Positions 63,965 to 64,000 of a stretch of 64,000 bases of DNA are shown here, piece after piece. The notes beneath the pieces are model-generated. The model saw nothing but the letters and a program-made list of their open reading frames with translations, did no database searches and had not been told where the DNA came from. Source of the DNA: Acidipila sp. EB88 (lineage in GTDB: Bacteria > Acidobacteriota > Terriglobia > Terriglobales > Acidobacteriaceae); contig NZ_QWEV01000005.1 of NCBI RefSeq assembly GCF_003858395.1, forward strand, positions 1-64,000, read 5' to 3'. Made by a program: the position numbers and the translations under genes. How positions within the stretch are numbered: position 1 is the stretch's first letter; the number at the start of each line of letters is the position of its first letter.

Positions 63965-64000
63965 ATGGCCCGTACACCTGGCACCTACGCCATCTTCAAC
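63965..64000 (+). CDS. Second cyclophilin (start only, cut by the window end)
   Basis: The ATG at 63965 is preceded by AAGGAGA (63950-63956) at good spacing. The visible 12 codons, MARTPGTYAIFN, match the opening of single-domain cyclophilins (TYAxFxTxxG). Lacking a signal peptide, it would be a cytoplasmic partner of the exported paralogue upstream. Only the context and these residues support the call. Confidence 0.5.
   Translation, partial: MARTPGTYAIFN

Overview
The window reads as chromosomal DNA of a Gram-negative, high-GC soil-type bacterium, most likely an Acidobacteriota of the Terriglobia (Acidobacteriaceae-like). This assignment is an inference from gene content: a b558-type succinate dehydrogenase (sdhC-sdhA-sdhB), the futalosine menaquinone enzyme MqnE, amtB-glnK-glnD, one fused LptF/LptG protein, MlaE/MlaF, and secreted Ycf48/sortilin-like and OmpA-like proteins. 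No rRNA or species marker is present.

The first 18 kb are dominated by one structure. Bases 1-9069 are the reverse complement of 9134-18146, with about 64 unique bases at the turn (9070-9133). The arms differ mainly by small indels in homopolymers and short repeats. The left arm breaks glgX, deletes a base from the tRNA-Arg anticodon stem and changes a glgX active-site codon. The right arm is clean from about 15.4 to 18.1 kb, but between 9.1 and 14.4 kb it carries errors that the left arm does not share. I read this as a fold-back artefact (chimeric or hairpin read) at a poorly covered contig end rather than a true palindrome. Every gene before 9.07 kb is therefore probably a second, noisier reading of a gene in the right arm, and the best models combine both arms.

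In the right arm, 9.1-15.4 kb looks like an accessory island abutting the 3' end of tRNA-Arg(CCT). It holds a TetR regulator, two alpha/beta-hydrolase genes (one truncated), small membrane proteins, two tyrosine-recombinase fragments, a phage-type lysozyme-like protein and a broken XRE regulator. Past the tRNA the conserved chromosome begins: glgX, a SprT-like metalloprotease and an alpha/beta hydrolase.

From 19.8 kb the layout is ordinary. There is a PDZ-7TM-GAF-PAS histidine kinase with an NtrC-type regulator (apparently frameshifted), mlaE-mlaF, opgC, mqnE, a secreted redoxin-like protein, rimI, a large BNR/Ycf48-like secreted protein and an Ig/OmpA outer-membrane protein. Next come a solitary nuoB diverging from amtB-glnK-glnD (ammonium uptake and PII signalling), a fatty-acid desaturase with a clear terminator, and a two-component pair. 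These are followed by lptFG with an ABC exporter, yjbQ, a TPR-nth-rdgB cluster, an AraC/flavin monooxygenase/isochorismatase-like locus with a truncated glyoxalase, an M3 peptidase, a clan GH-A-like hydrolase, the sdh operon with an inserted YciI-like gene, a TMEM175-type channel and two tandem cyclophilins, the last cut by the window end.

I found no CRISPR array, toxin-antitoxin pair or recognisable novel defence system. The points that most need attention are the inverted duplication, the tRNA-linked island, the fused LptFG, and several enzymes with altered catalytic residues.
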